From UBA4124 sp964577515 (GTDB taxonomy: Bacteria; Patescibacteriota; Minisyncoccia; Phycocordibacterales; UBA9973): a stretch of DNA of 26,409 nucleotides. The position numbers and the translations under genes are program-made. Shown piece by piece: positions 14,029 to 22,821 of this stretch. The stretch spans positions 1-26,409 of the forward strand of contig CAZNZN010000007.1 of NCBI GenBank assembly GCA_964577515.1, given 5' to 3'. The notes under the pieces are model-generated. The model worked only from the letters and a program-made list of their open reading frames with translations. It was not told the origin of the DNA and did no database searches. Positions within the stretch are counted from its first letter, which is position 1. Every line of letters begins with the position of its first letter.

Positions 14029-15412
14029 GAGAGAGTTTCCTCTTAATAAAACGAATTAATAACAGTATCAATATTATTAATAATGCTAAAGAAGTCAATA
14101 AAATAAAAGTAGATACCAAATCAACAACAAATGGTTTTGATGTTAGGTCTTTTTTTGATATATTTTCAATAATTTTTACTCCTTTTTTCAAAATTTCTTT
14201 ATCAGAATTTATTTGAAAATCTTTGGGAACAAAAGTAAATGCAATAACTCTTATATCAGAGTCATTAGAGATAGTAGGCTCTTGGATAAATAAACAATCT
14301 TCACCTTTTTTCTCAAAACCTATGGGTACTACTTCTTGGCTACCTGATAAATTGCGACAAAGATCAAAAGAGCTTGGTACACAATAGCCGAGTGAAGAAA
14401 TAGTATTACCATTTGGTATAGTATTTTGTACACCATCTATATTTGGGCAGAAGTCAAAAATAGTCTGTACACAAATATTATTTTCAGAAATATAATTATT
14501 TGGTACTTCTTTTTGTAATCCAAATAAGTTTGGGCAAACATCTTTTATTTTTTGACTACAGTCAGCGTATGAATCTTGAATACCTTCATCATTTGGACAA
14601 AAATCTTTTGGAAGAATTGAACAATTTCCAGATTCATCAATAAAATAATCTTTTGGAACTGTATTTTGTACACCTCTTATATTTGGACAAACGTCAAAAG
14701 TTTTTGGAACACAAGAACCGTATTGATCATATACATAGCCATTTGGTATTTGTTCTTGATCTCCTAAAATATTTGGACAAACATCAATCAGCTTTAAACA
14801 TTTTCCGTATTTATCAACTGAATACCCTACTGGGATACTAGTTTGTAAGCCATCTATATTTGCACATACATCAACAAGAGGAACGCCGTCATTGTTTATG
14901 ACATTGCGCCATGTTGTCTTTACACAACTAGAACTATCTCCGCAATCAAACTTGATCCAACCACCTTCTGGCCCTCCTGTCCAAGCCCAACCAGATAGCT
15001 CACCTGTATTTGGATTTATAGATACAGATTGACCTGTCACGCCAAAATTTATCCAACCAGAAACCTGACTCCAAGCTTTACCGGTCAAAAGACCGCTAGA
15101 TTGATTGGCAAAACGAACACCTTGTCCTGTGGGATTTAAATTTATCCAACCAAGAGCGTTACCCCAAACATAGCCACTGAGGCCCGTAACACTATCTACT
15201 AAAATAGAAGGCTGTGCAGAGAGCTCAAAATTTATAATTCCAGGTGTAGGACTTGTACATGTTGGGTCATGGCAAACTTTTGCTTGATTGAAAGCAGAAG
15301 TATCAATATAACCAGTTGCTGAATTTACAAAAGAAACAAAAAATACAAATGTTAAAACATGTAAAAATAAGTATTTGAAAAATTTTATTTTATTGTTGTT
15401 CTTGATTTTCAT
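14003..15412 (-). CDS. membrane-anchored surface protein with W-G repeats and cysteine repeats
   Basis: From ATG 15412 the protein is 469 aa. A signal peptide covers about 1-31 (KFFKYLFLHVLTFVFFVSF). Three repeats of the GWAWSxxxGWINF kind follow: SGYVWGNALGWINL (79-92), TGKAWSQVSGWINF (110-123) and SGWAWTGGPEGGWIKF (140-155). Then come seven repeats of about 29 aa beginning DVCPNIxGxQ, at residues 181, 210, 240, 270, 291, 320 and 350, six of them ending in G.C; the fourth is shortened. A C-terminal membrane helix (about 432-454) and the basic RFIKRK anchor it, so most of it would face outward. It overlaps the fibre gene by 23 nt and is probably translated from the same mRNA. The DNA is visibly more AT-rich than the housekeeping genes. 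The role is unknown; adhesion or binding is an inference. Confidence 0.75.
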   Translation of the reverse strand: MKIKNNNKIKFFKYLFLHVLTFVFFVSFVNSATGYIDTSAFNQAKVCHDPTCTSPTPGIINFELSAQPSILVDSVTGLSGYVWGNALGWINLNPTGQGVRFANQSSGLLTGKAWSQVSGWINFGVTGQSVSINPNTGELSGWAWTGGPEGGWIKFDCGDSSSCVKTTWRNVINNDGVPLVDVCANIDGLQTSIPVGYSVDKYGKCLKLIDVCPNILGDQEQIPNGYVYDQYGSCVPKTFDVCPNIRGVQNTVPKDYFIDESGNCSILPKDFCPNDEGIQDSYADCSQKIKDVCPNLFGLQKEVPNNYISENNICVQTIFDFCPNIDGVQNTIPNGNTISSLGYCVPSSFDLCRNLSGSQEVVPIGFEKKGEDCLFIQEPTISNDSDIRVIAFTFVPKDFQINSDKEILKKGVKIIENISKKDLTSKPFVVDLVSTFILLTSLALLIILILLLIRFIKRKLSHEGFRSGL

Positions 15413-18400
15413 TTGTAGGTACTTCAATGTTTTCATTAGTTGTAGGTTCAGTATTTTCTCCTGTATCACCTTGTGGATTTTCTTCAACAACAGGGTCTTT
15501 AGCTGGCTCTATTGGTCCGCTTGGATTTTGACTGTTTAATATATTTGACAATTGATCTGCATTTATACAAATTTCAGAACCATCTTGCTTTTTAAGACAT
15601 AGATTTTCTGTTTGAACCTTCTTTGCAAATATAGAAGCTATACCGTTATTAATATCAGCAAGCCATGATTTTAATTTTTGTACAAATGAACCTTCTTCAT
15701 CAACTAGAGATTCTATAGAAGCAACTTTTATATCTAGCTCTTGTATTGCTTTGATTGTTTGCCATTGATTTGGAAGTTTTACCGAATACATACCATCCAA
15801 AGAAGTAGATACAAGGTCAGGATTTATTTCAAGAACTTCTTGAGCAATAACACCAACCATCCTATCGCCTGAAGCTTTTACATTGTATTCACGAATCTTA
15901 AATGGTCTGAAATAATCAAGAGCAGAAGGAGCATCTACTATATTTTCTTTTAGTCTTTCGTCAGAAGAACAAGTCACTGTTTCTGAGCCAGCTTCTGGAT
16001 TGTGCAAACATGATCCATCAGAATCAGTAAGAGCAAATATATTTCCATCTATTGAAGTATTTGTAACTATAGCATTGCCATTGACTTGTAATTTATAATC
16101 ACCCTGATCAGTTGTTGTATTTATCATCAACTCACCGCTGTCATTTACTCTAAATCTTTCATTACCTTGTCCATCAGCAAAAAGCATATAGTTACTAAGC
16201 GTAGCAATTGAGCTACCAGTATTGCTACCAAGTATTACATTGTAATTACCGGTTGTAAGAGCACTACCACTGTTATAACCAAGTCCGATATTATAACCAA
16301 GAGTTGGTGCGAAAGATGAACCAGAAAGAGAGTTATAACCAAGAGCTGTATTATATGAAGAAGCCTTACTATAAAGCATAGCTCCGCCACCAATAGAAGT
16401 ATTAAATGATCCTGTACCAGCCGCAGCACCACCTATACCAGACCAGCTTTGCCCCATAGAAAGGAATCCAAATGCAGTGTTAGCGGCACCAGTAGTGTTT
16501 CCTCGGAGAGCGCCCATTCCTACAGCTGTATTATTCCTTGCATTGTGACCATTTGAATAAAGTGCTTCGTCCCCCACAGCCACAATTCCATCTGTACCAG
16601 CTTCTTGACCTGTTGTAGCGCTATATAAAGCTCTATAACCGATAGCAACAGCCTTGACCATACCACCATTGTAAGCGGCTTCTCTTCCTAATACAGCCAT
16701 ACCATAACCACCAAAACCAAGTGGCAATACCTTACCACCAGCATCAACACCGACTATAGTATTCCATCCACCAAATTGATTTGCGGCGGCGGCACCATGA
16801 CCAATAATAACCATATCAGATTGTGTAGATGCTACCAAGGCGGCATTTGAACCTATAATTGTATTTCTCTGCCCTGTTGTATTTGCTGTATATGAGTTAT
16901 ACCCGAGTAAAACATTCGAATTATAATTTCCAGCTCCTGTACCAACTCGTATAGCATTTATAGATGCATCTGCCCCCTCAACTTGCAATCTATAAGTAGG
17001 TGCTACTGTTCCTATACCAACATTAACTTGGTTTGCACCAGTTCCACCAAGAACCAAAGTATTACTTGCACCAACTTTTGCATTCGCTCCAATAGCAGAA
17101 GCATTTGTAAGAAGTGTTGAAGCAAGCACCGAAGAGTCAACGCCAGCACTAGTTCCAACAAAAGTCATATAGTTATCAGCTCTTCTGCCTTGAGTATTGT
17201 ATCCAAGAAATGCATTGTTTTGACCTATTTCATTTGCAAAACCAGCAGCACCACCAAAAGCAGCATTGTAAGAACCACTAGTAAATGTTGGTGTACCAGC
17301 TTGGGCACCTGTTCCATCTCCGGTAATTGTGACAGTTAAATTTTGAGTACCAAAGTCAAAGATATTTGGATCATCTGTATAACCCATACCTGGGTCAGTG
17401 ATATTTATGGCAGTGACAGCACCACCACTCACAGTTGCAGTTGCTGTTGCTGTTCTAGTAACGATTCCTGAACTTCCAGCAACTGGTGCTGAAATTGTTA
17501 CCGTTGCGGTTGTATAACCACTACCGCCAGCAGCAACTGGTATAGAAGCTATACCAGTAGTGTTTCTCATTAGAGCAAAAAATCCAGAAGCTGTATTGTA
17601 GCTTCCATCTATATTGGATCTCATGGCATCACGCCCTATAGCTGTATTGTGATTACCATTGTTATTTGCTTCTGCCGTGTATGCTCCAACATATGCATTA
17701 TTATAACCACCGTTATTTCGGTAAGCACTCATTTGTCCAACTATTACACTTCTGTTACCGAAACCACCATTGTCTTTTTTACCATAATAAGCAGCATTCA
17801 TACCTATTACTACTGAGTGCGACATACCATCTGTATTTGTAGTTCTATTTGCAGCACCATGACCAATAAATACACCGTTCATGTTAGTAGTTAAGTTTGG
17901 AGCAGCCTTTTCACCTATTGTTACCTGACCTGTAGTTGAACCTGCGGGCGCAACTCCGGTCCAAATAGTACTTGAGGTTCCTGAAAGATCTCCATAATAA
18001 CCAAGACTACCAGCATTATTTCCATTTACCTTAAAAAGAAGTGGTTGAGTATTTGTTGTTCCTAAAAATTGCCCAGCAGAGATATCATTACCGGTGAGCC
18101 CCCAAGCAACACCATTTGTAGTACTTGGTGTTGCAGCAACAACATCACCAGAAGCATTTGTTGCAAGAAGTGCAGCTGAAGTGAGATTTGTTAATCTAAG
18201 ACCAGAGTTTCCAGCAGTTCCTTGTGTTATTTCTAATTTGTTTTGTGGAGTGATTGTTCCTATACCAACATTACCATTTTCAAAAATAGCAGCGTAGTTA
18301 TTTGTGCCACCTGTTGCAGAAACATATAAACCTACATTTGTAGAAGATGTACCTGTATGAGTATTTGTAAAGTATGCACTGTATGTAGTTTGTGAAGGAT

Positions 18401-18791
18401 TTGCATTTGCACCAGAGAGATTTAATTCTAAAAGCTTTTGACTATTTGATGCAGCAGCGGTTGAATTTGATGTTATTTTAAAAGCGCTATTTCCAGCAAG
18501 AGAGTTCCATTGCCACTCTTGAGTAAAATTTCCATTGTTTATAGTATTTGTTGCTGTTGCAGCTGTAATAGAAGACAAGGCTCCACTACCACTTGCCACA
18601 ACATAACAGTTTGAATCTGTAGGACCACAACCACCCCATGGAGTAGAGAGAGCGCCAGGGTCTTGAATATTGTCACTTGGAGAAATTGGAGATACTGGAT
18701 TGCCAGCAAAAACAACTTTTGCTGAAAATAAAAATACCAAAAATATAAAAACAAAAACATTGATTATATTTTTTAAAACTCTCTTTTTCAT
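15390..18791 (-). CDS. secreted fibre-like surface protein with S74 self-cleaving chaperone domain
   Basis: The 1133-aa protein has a signal peptide (1-29, cleaved after VVFA). Two GNVGIGT..P...L motifs (about 173 and 590) are typical of tail-fibre proteins. Long stretches of YadA/Hia-like head repeats follow (NTAIGRDAM, NTAVGMGALRG, NTALGYNSL and many more), which fold as a trimeric beta-roll. At 943 the peptidase S74 intramolecular chaperone domain begins, SDERLKENI, with the Ser-Lys pair that cuts the chain before Ser943 once the trimer has formed. About 190 residues follow, with LCLKKQDGSEICINADQL and an acidic Pro/Asn-rich tail. The expected product is a trimeric fibre released from its chaperone. 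Phage tail fibres share S74, but the signal peptide and neighbours point to a cell-surface protein. A near-leaderless extended -10 promoter precedes it. Confidence 0.85.
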   Translation of the reverse strand: MKKRVLKNIINVFVFIFLVFLFSAKVVFAGNPVSPISPSDNIQDPGALSTPWGGCGPTDSNCYVVASGSGALSSITAATATNTINNGNFTQEWQWNSLAGNSAFKITSNSTAAASNSQKLLELNLSGANANPSQTTYSAYFTNTHTGTSSTNVGLYVSATGGTNNYAAIFENGNVGIGTITPQNKLEITQGTAGNSGLRLTNLTSAALLATNASGDVVAATPSTTNGVAWGLTGNDISAGQFLGTTNTQPLLFKVNGNNAGSLGYYGDLSGTSSTIWTGVAPAGSTTGQVTIGEKAAPNLTTNMNGVFIGHGAANRTTNTDGMSHSVVIGMNAAYYGKKDNGGFGNRSVIVGQMSAYRNNGGYNNAYVGAYTAEANNNGNHNTAIGRDAMRSNIDGSYNTASGFFALMRNTTGIASIPVAAGGSGYTTATVTISAPVAGSSGIVTRTATATATVSGGAVTAINITDPGMGYTDDPNIFDFGTQNLTVTITGDGTGAQAGTPTFTSGSYNAAFGGAAGFANEIGQNNAFLGYNTQGRRADNYMTFVGTSAGVDSSVLASTLLTNASAIGANAKVGASNTLVLGGTGANQVNVGIGTVAPTYRLQVEGADASINAIRVGTGAGNYNSNVLLGYNSYTANTTGQRNTIIGSNAALVASTQSDMVIIGHGAAAANQFGGWNTIVGVDAGGKVLPLGFGGYGMAVLGREAAYNGGMVKAVAIGYRALYSATTGQEAGTDGIVAVGDEALYSNGHNARNNTAVGMGALRGNTTGAANTAFGFLSMGQSWSGIGGAAAGTGSFNTSIGGGAMLYSKASSYNTALGYNSLSGSSFAPTLGYNIGLGYNSGSALTTGNYNVILGSNTGSSIATLSNYMLFADGQGNERFRVNDSGELMINTTTDQGDYKLQVNGNAIVTNTSIDGNIFALTDSDGSCLHNPEAGSETVTCSSDERLKENIVDAPSALDYFRPFKIREYNVKASGDRMVGVIAQEVLEINPDLVSTSLDGMYSVKLPNQWQTIKAIQELDIKVASIESLVDEEGSFVQKLKSWLADINNGIASIFAKKVQTENLCLKKQDGSEICINADQLSNILNSQNPSGPIEPAKDPVVEENPQGDTGENTEPTTNENIEVPTNENQEQQ

Positions 18792-18799
18792 GCACAGTA

Positions 18800-18808
18800 A
18801 TTATAGCA
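18800..18808 (-). promoter_or_regulatory. extended -10 promoter of the surface-fibre gene
   Basis: TGCTATAAT on the minus strand gives a start near 18793, 2 nt before the ATG at 18791. The 14-nt AAATTTGCTATAAT is the same as at gyrB, which suggests constitutive sigma-70 type expression. Confidence 0.75.
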
Positions 18809-18847
18809 AATTTTTGTTTTAAAAAAGCGAACTTTTACACATTTTTG

Positions 18848-18934
18848 CAGAAGGTACGAGATTCGAACTCGTGAACGAATTGCTCCGTTGCTACCTTTCC
18901 AAGGTAGTGCACTAGACCGCTATGCGAACCTTCT
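18848..18934 (-). tRNA. tRNA-Ser (anticodon GGA)
   Basis: The minus strand folds as an 87-nt class II tRNA. The acceptor stem is AGAAGGT/ACCTTCT with discriminator G. The anticodon arm CTACC-TTGGAAA-GGTAG has anticodon GGA (serine UCC/UCU). A long variable arm (AACG...CGTT) and a T loop GTTCGAATC follow. Serine identity fits the long variable arm and the G discriminator. CCA is not encoded: the bases after the discriminator are CAA. It lies between htpX and the surface-fibre gene. Confidence 0.95.
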
Positions 18935-18938
18935 ATTT

Positions 18939-18964
18939 AAAATAGCTGTAAAAACAGCTATTTT
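18939..18964. terminator. hairpin between htpX and tRNA-Ser
   Basis: AAAATAGCTGT and ACAGCTATTTT form a perfect 11-bp stem with a 4-nt loop. The outer arm is A/T-rich on both strands, but no long U run lies outside the stem, so termination is likely but not certain. The stop codon of the 24-aa ORF lies inside it. A second inverted repeat (TTTTCTCA/TGAGAAAA, 19032-19057) lies nearer htpX. Confidence 0.6.
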
Positions 18965-19032
18965 ATTTCATCTGTCCTTATATTTTTCATATAAAGACCG
19001 AACAAAAAGACTATTATATTTTTCATAATCAT
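18958..19032 (-). CDS. possible 24-aa peptide after htpX
   Basis: ATG at 19032 (or 19026) opens a frame MIMKNIIVFLFGLYMKNIRT ending DEIK, with TAG inside the following hairpin. Like the 26-aa ORF after rnc, it has a short hydrophobic N-terminus, a basic-charged tail, and sits between the last large gene and the terminator. A weak GAGAAAA precedes it. In AT-rich DNA a frame of this size can arise by chance. It is a candidate only. Confidence 0.25.
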   Translation of the reverse strand: MIMKNIIVFLFGLYMKNIRTDEIK

Positions 19033-19071
19033 TTTCTCATGATTCTACTTGAGAAAAAATATTATGCAATG

Positions 19072-19959
19072 TTATTTATTTAGTAATGCTTTTATTCTAT
19101 CTTCTACCGGAGGGTGCGTCATGAACAATTTGTGCAAACCAGAATAAGCTTTACCACCAAAAGGGTTTGATATATATAGATGAGCTGTTGCATCATTTGC
19201 ATGAGAAAGAGGTATACCTGCGCTACTTATTTTCTTTAAAGCATTTGCAAGACCTTCTGGATAACGAGTAAGCAAGGCGCCTGTTGCATCAGCCAAAAAT
19301 TCTCTCTTTCTTGATATTGCAAGTTGTATGAGTTGGCCTATTAAAGGAGAAAGGATAAGAAAAACAACACCAACTATAGCTAGAACTCCTCCACCCTTTC
19401 TATCATCACTATCACCTCTGCCCCAAAACATACTTCTAAGAAACATATCAGCTACAAGAGACAAAAATCCAACAAGAACAACAACAACGCTTTGAAGCAA
19501 AATATCTCTGTTGCCGATATGAGCAAGTTCGTGAGCTATCACTCCTTCGAGTTCACTACGATCAAGAATTTGCAAAAGACCTGTTGTGACCGCAACAGCT
19601 GCATGCTCTTTATTTCGCCCTGTAGCAAATGCGTTTGGCGACATATCATCAATAACATATACCCGAGGCTTTGGAAGCCCTGCAGTGATTGCAAGATTTT
19701 CAACAATTCTGTGAAGCTCTAAAAAATCTTTTTCATCTGCTGGAACAGCTCGCGCTGAAGCTAGGGCAATTTTGTCAGAGAACCAAAAACTAGCAATATT
19801 CATCACTAGAGAAAAAATAAAAGCAAAAACTAAAATATCGGGATTGTTATAGTAAACAGAAAGAAAATATCCCAAACCCAAAATAACAGCCAAAAAGACT
19901 CCGACAAGTAGCCAGGTTTTCTGAATATTTTTTGATTGTTGAGTATAGAGTGTTGCCAT
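19072..19959 (-). CDS. htpX: HtpX-like M48 membrane metalloprotease
   Basis: The 295-aa membrane protease has two N-terminal membrane helices (about 15-35 and 42-62), the zinc site HELAH (143-147) with third ligand Glu220 (REFLADA), and two more hydrophobic segments (about 154-175 and 192-213). HtpX degrades misfolded membrane proteins in envelope stress. The length matches the family. It starts immediately after the lemA stop (TAA then ATG with no gap), so the two are translationally coupled. The lemA-htpX pair recurs in many bacteria, including CPR. Confidence 0.95.
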   Translation of the reverse strand: MATLYTQQSKNIQKTWLLVGVFLAVILGLGYFLSVYYNNPDILVFAFIFSLVMNIASFWFSDKIALASARAVPADEKDFLELHRIVENLAITAGLPKPRVYVIDDMSPNAFATGRNKEHAAVAVTTGLLQILDRSELEGVIAHELAHIGNRDILLQSVVVVLVGFLSLVADMFLRSMFWGRGDSDDRKGGGVLAIVGVVFLILSPLIGQLIQLAISRKREFLADATGALLTRYPEGLANALKKISSAGIPLSHANDATAHLYISNPFGGKAYSGLHKLFMTHPPVEDRIKALLNK

Positions 19960-20505
19960 TTAGAACTTCACCTCGACTGGTTGCTGTGCTGCATCGTTAT
20001 CAGCAAGGTCAAAAAACTCTGCTACTTTAAACCCAAAAAGTTTTCCAACAACATTTGATGGAACACTTTGCAGTTTTGTGTTGAAATCACGTACTACTCC
20101 ATTATAGAAACGTCGTGCTGCTTGGATTTTATTTTCAGTATCAGAGAGCTCACGCTGGAGTTCAATGAAGTTGGTATTGGCTTTAAGCTCTGGGTATGCC
20201 TCTGATATCGCAAAGAGTGACTTGAGAGTTCCTGAGAGCTCTCCTTCTGCTTTTGCATGATCCGCAAGAGATCCCGCCTGCATTGCCTGAGAACGAGCTT
20301 GCGTTACTTTTTCGAATGCTGTTGATTCATGCGCCGCATACCCTTTCACAGTATTTACAAGATTCGGAATCAAGTCATAGCGACGCTTGAGTTGCACTTC
20401 TATATCAGCCCAAGCTTCAGTGTAGTGGTTCTTTCCTTTGATAAAACTATTATAGGTAAGGATAAACCACCCTACGAGTACTATTGCAATAATCCATATA
20501 ATCAT
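19960..20505 (-). CDS. lemA: LemA family protein
   Basis: This 181-aa protein has one N-terminal membrane helix (MIIWIIAIVLVGWFILTYN) followed by the LemA helical domain. Family hallmarks are EAWADIEVQLKRRYDLIPNL, VKGYAAHE, SEAYPELKAN and ARRFYNGVVRDFN. Its function is poorly known. Pairing with an M48 protease suggests a shared envelope role. The predicted start lies 2 nt upstream of the ATG, so the mRNA would be near-leaderless. Confidence 0.95.
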   Translation of the reverse strand: MIIWIIAIVLVGWFILTYNSFIKGKNHYTEAWADIEVQLKRRYDLIPNLVNTVKGYAAHESTAFEKVTQARSQAMQAGSLADHAKAEGELSGTLKSLFAISEAYPELKANTNFIELQRELSDTENKIQAARRFYNGVVRDFNTKLQSVPSNVVGKLFGFKVAEFFDLADNDAAQQPVEVKF

Positions 20506-20513
20506 ATATTCGT

Positions 20514-20542
20514 ATTATACCCATATACAGCCTGTATGCAAA
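20514..20542 (-). promoter_or_regulatory. promoter of lemA-htpX
   Basis: TATAAT (20519-20514) has a TTTGCA-like -35 (20542-20537) 17 nt upstream. The start point would be near 20507, next to the ATG at 20505. The -35 touches the secF terminator. Confidence 0.65.
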
Positions 20543-20563
20543 AAGCCCCCAAAGGAGGCTTTT
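20541..20563 (-). terminator. terminator of secD-secF
   Basis: On the minus strand, AAAAGCCTCC and GGGGGCTTTT pair over 10 bp (one G-U) around TTT, followed by T and GCATAC. The secF stop ends 1 nt before the stem. Confidence 0.8.
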
Positions 20564-20564
20564 C

Positions 20565-21458
20565 TTAGTGTCTTTTTTGAAGTTTTTCTATTACCACAAG
20601 CAACGGGCTCGCCAAGAATATTGATGAGTATGTCCCAAAGAACATCCCAATTGCAAGTACTATAGAGAAAATGCGAGTACTTTCCGGTCCAAAGAAAACG
20701 AGTGCAAGCACCATCACAAGCACTACAAAAGAAGTGTTGAGTGAGCGCCCGAATGTTTGTGACAAGCTTTGTCCAACAAGGTCAGCAAACGGTCGTTTTG
20801 CATCATGAGTAAGGTTCTCTCGAATACGGTCAAACACCACAATCGTATCAGCAACGGAAAGTCCAAGAGTTGTAAGCAGTGCAACAATAAAGAGTGTGTC
20901 TACCTCAAACCCAAAAAAGTGTCCGAGTGCCGCAAAAACTCCTGTAGGAATAATAATGTCGTGGATAAGCGCAAGGATCACCACTGTTCCGTATTTCCAA
21001 GAAGAAACTGGGTGTGAGACCTTTCGAAACGCATATGCAACAAAAAGAATGATGGCAAGAAGCACAAGAATGATAGACGCGATTGCTTTTCGTTTCAATT
21101 CGTTTCCTACAGAAGGACCGATAGTGGTGAAACTCTTTTGCTCTACCTGATACTTCCCTTCAAAAGACGCTGTGCTTACAACAAGTGCACGTTCTGCTTC
21201 AGAGAGTGTGCGGGTCTTTATCACTACCCCGTTAGTACCAAGCGGTTGCACCAACGCATCACCAAATCCTGTGTTGGTAAGCGCCTCTTTTATCACTGTA
21301 GCTTCTGGTCGGTTTACCGCATAAGCCAACTCAAGCGATGAACCCCCAGTGAAATCAATCCCTGGCTTAAGACCAAAAAATACGATACTTCCAATAGCTG
21401 CAGCGACAAGTACGACTGAGATCCCGATAAATATTTTTTTAAATGTAATGACAAACAT
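20565..21458 (-). CDS. secF: protein translocase subunit SecF
   Basis: The 297-aa protein is an RND-type membrane protein that works with SecD to pull proteins across the membrane using the ion gradient. The first membrane helix is followed by GLKPGIDFTGGSSLELAY (GIDFxGG signature). The C-terminal block of membrane helices contains IHDIIIPTGVFA, ADTIVVFDRIREN and SLNTSFVVLV, all typical of SecF. It begins 2 nt after the secD stop, so the two form one operon ending at the terminator downstream. Confidence 0.95.
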   Translation of the reverse strand: MFVITFKKIFIGISVVLVAAAIGSIVFFGLKPGIDFTGGSSLELAYAVNRPEATVIKEALTNTGFGDALVQPLGTNGVVIKTRTLSEAERALVVSTASFEGKYQVEQKSFTTIGPSVGNELKRKAIASIILVLLAIILFVAYAFRKVSHPVSSWKYGTVVILALIHDIIIPTGVFAALGHFFGFEVDTLFIVALLTTLGLSVADTIVVFDRIRENLTHDAKRPFADLVGQSLSQTFGRSLNTSFVVLVMVLALVFFGPESTRIFSIVLAIGMFFGTYSSIFLASPLLVVIEKLQKRH

Positions 21459-21460
21459 AG

Positions 21461-22798
21461 TTATTTTGTAAACCCACTATTAAAGAGAAACCGTCCGAAC
21501 CGACTTTGTTCTGGAGCAGGAACTGCCCGAAGAAAGATGCGTGTAATCACAATAGCAGAGAGAAGGCTTATGAACACTCCGAGTCCGAATGTGAGCGCAA
21601 ACCCTTTGATGAGTGACGATCCAAACCAGAACAGGATTATCGCAGTGATAATACTTGCAGTATTGGCGTCACGAATAGAGAACCATGCTCGACTAAATCC
21701 TGCTGATAGCGCGTCGCGGATAGTTCGACCGAGTCGTCGCTCTTCTTTGAACCGTTCAAATATAAGGATGTTGGCGTCAACTGCCATACCTATAGAGATG
21801 ATAAATCCTGCGATGCCTGCAGCAGAAAGTGTTACAGGGATAAGCTTATACAACGCCAACGTGACTGCAATATAAATACCAAGTGCGATAACAGCGACAA
21901 CACCAGGAAGACGGTACCAAATGATCAAAAACAGTGCGATAGCAATAAGCCCCATAAGCGCAGCAGTAACCCCAGCAGTAACAGCCTTTCCCCCAAGCGT
22001 TGCCCCTACTGTCTGTGTTGAAATAAGTGTAATTGGCACAGGAAGTGCTCCAGAATTGAAACGACCAACAAGAAGCCGCGCTTCCTGTGGAGTAAAGCTT
22101 CCAGTAATCTGTGCTTGCCCTCCGGTAATAGGCTCTCGTACTGTCGGAGCTGAGATAGGTTGTCCATCGAGATAAATAGCAACAACTTTTCCAACATTTG
22201 CTTTTGTAATAGCCTCAAAGAGTTTTGCTCCTTCGTCGTTAAACTGGAGACTAATAGTAGGTTCTCCTGTTGTTGGATCAAAAACTAGTTGTGCACGTTT
22301 TAAATATTTTCCAGTAAGATTTGTAGGTACAAAATTCCCCATTGGATCAATACTTGCTGTACCATCAGGATTTACGGTCACTTGTTGTGGCGCATCTGAC
22401 TGAGTGCGAAATTCGAGGAAGGGTGTTTGCCCGATCATTGCAATAGCCTCTTTTACATCAGTAACACCTGGAAGTTCTACAGAAAGACGGTGGTCTCCTG
22501 ATGCACCGAAGGTACCCGACTGTACTTGTACGATGGGCTCTCCGACACCGAAAAGATTTACACGTCGCTCAATAACATCTCGAAGTGCGTTCATAGAATC
22601 ATCAACTTCTCCTGCAGGAACAGCGCTAATATCAGCACTATAAAGAAGATGTGTCCCCCCTGAGAGGTCAAGCCCTAGGCGGAATGGGAGGTTTTTAAAA
22701 ACACCTTTTGCTGGAGTAAGGGTTGATTGCTGCAACATAAAACCGAGTCCAAGTCCAAGCAAAAGAACAATAAGGGCAAAAATTCGTTTCTTAATCAT
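21461..22798 (-). CDS. secD: protein translocase subunit SecD
   Basis: This 445-aa protein has an N-terminal helix (KKRIFALIVLLLGLGLGFML), then FRLGLDLSGGTHLLYSAD, the SecD GLDLxGG signature. A periplasmic-type P1 domain follows (VIERRVNLFGVGEPIVQ). The C-terminal five membrane helices hold AGFIISIGMAVDANILIFER (SecD D-AN-I motif) and FSRAWFSIRDANTASIITA. It is shorter than E. coli SecD (615 aa), as in many Gram-positive-type and CPR proteins. Confidence 0.95.
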   Translation of the reverse strand: MIKKRIFALIVLLLGLGLGFMLQQSTLTPAKGVFKNLPFRLGLDLSGGTHLLYSADISAVPAGEVDDSMNALRDVIERRVNLFGVGEPIVQVQSGTFGASGDHRLSVELPGVTDVKEAIAMIGQTPFLEFRTQSDAPQQVTVNPDGTASIDPMGNFVPTNLTGKYLKRAQLVFDPTTGEPTISLQFNDEGAKLFEAITKANVGKVVAIYLDGQPISAPTVREPITGGQAQITGSFTPQEARLLVGRFNSGALPVPITLISTQTVGATLGGKAVTAGVTAALMGLIAIALFLIIWYRLPGVVAVIALGIYIAVTLALYKLIPVTLSAAGIAGFIISIGMAVDANILIFERFKEERRLGRTIRDALSAGFSRAWFSIRDANTASIITAIILFWFGSSLIKGFALTFGLGVFISLLSAIVITRIFLRAVPAPEQSRFGRFLFNSGFTK

Positions 22799-22821
22799 AT
22801 ATTTTCTGAGTTATAAAGCGC

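Noticed and set aside
14300..14870. CRISPR-like spaced repeats
   Set aside because: The DNA repeats are degenerate and follow the protein repeat of a coding frame.
15390..18791. Prophage tail-fibre gene
   Set aside because: S74 and GNVGIGT motifs occur in phage fibres, but there is a signal peptide and no phage structural gene nearby.
14003..18934. Integrative element using tRNA-Ser as attachment site
   Set aside because: No copy of the tRNA 3' end is seen near 14000-14030, and no integrase is present. Transfer of the surface pair stays a possibility but not by this route.
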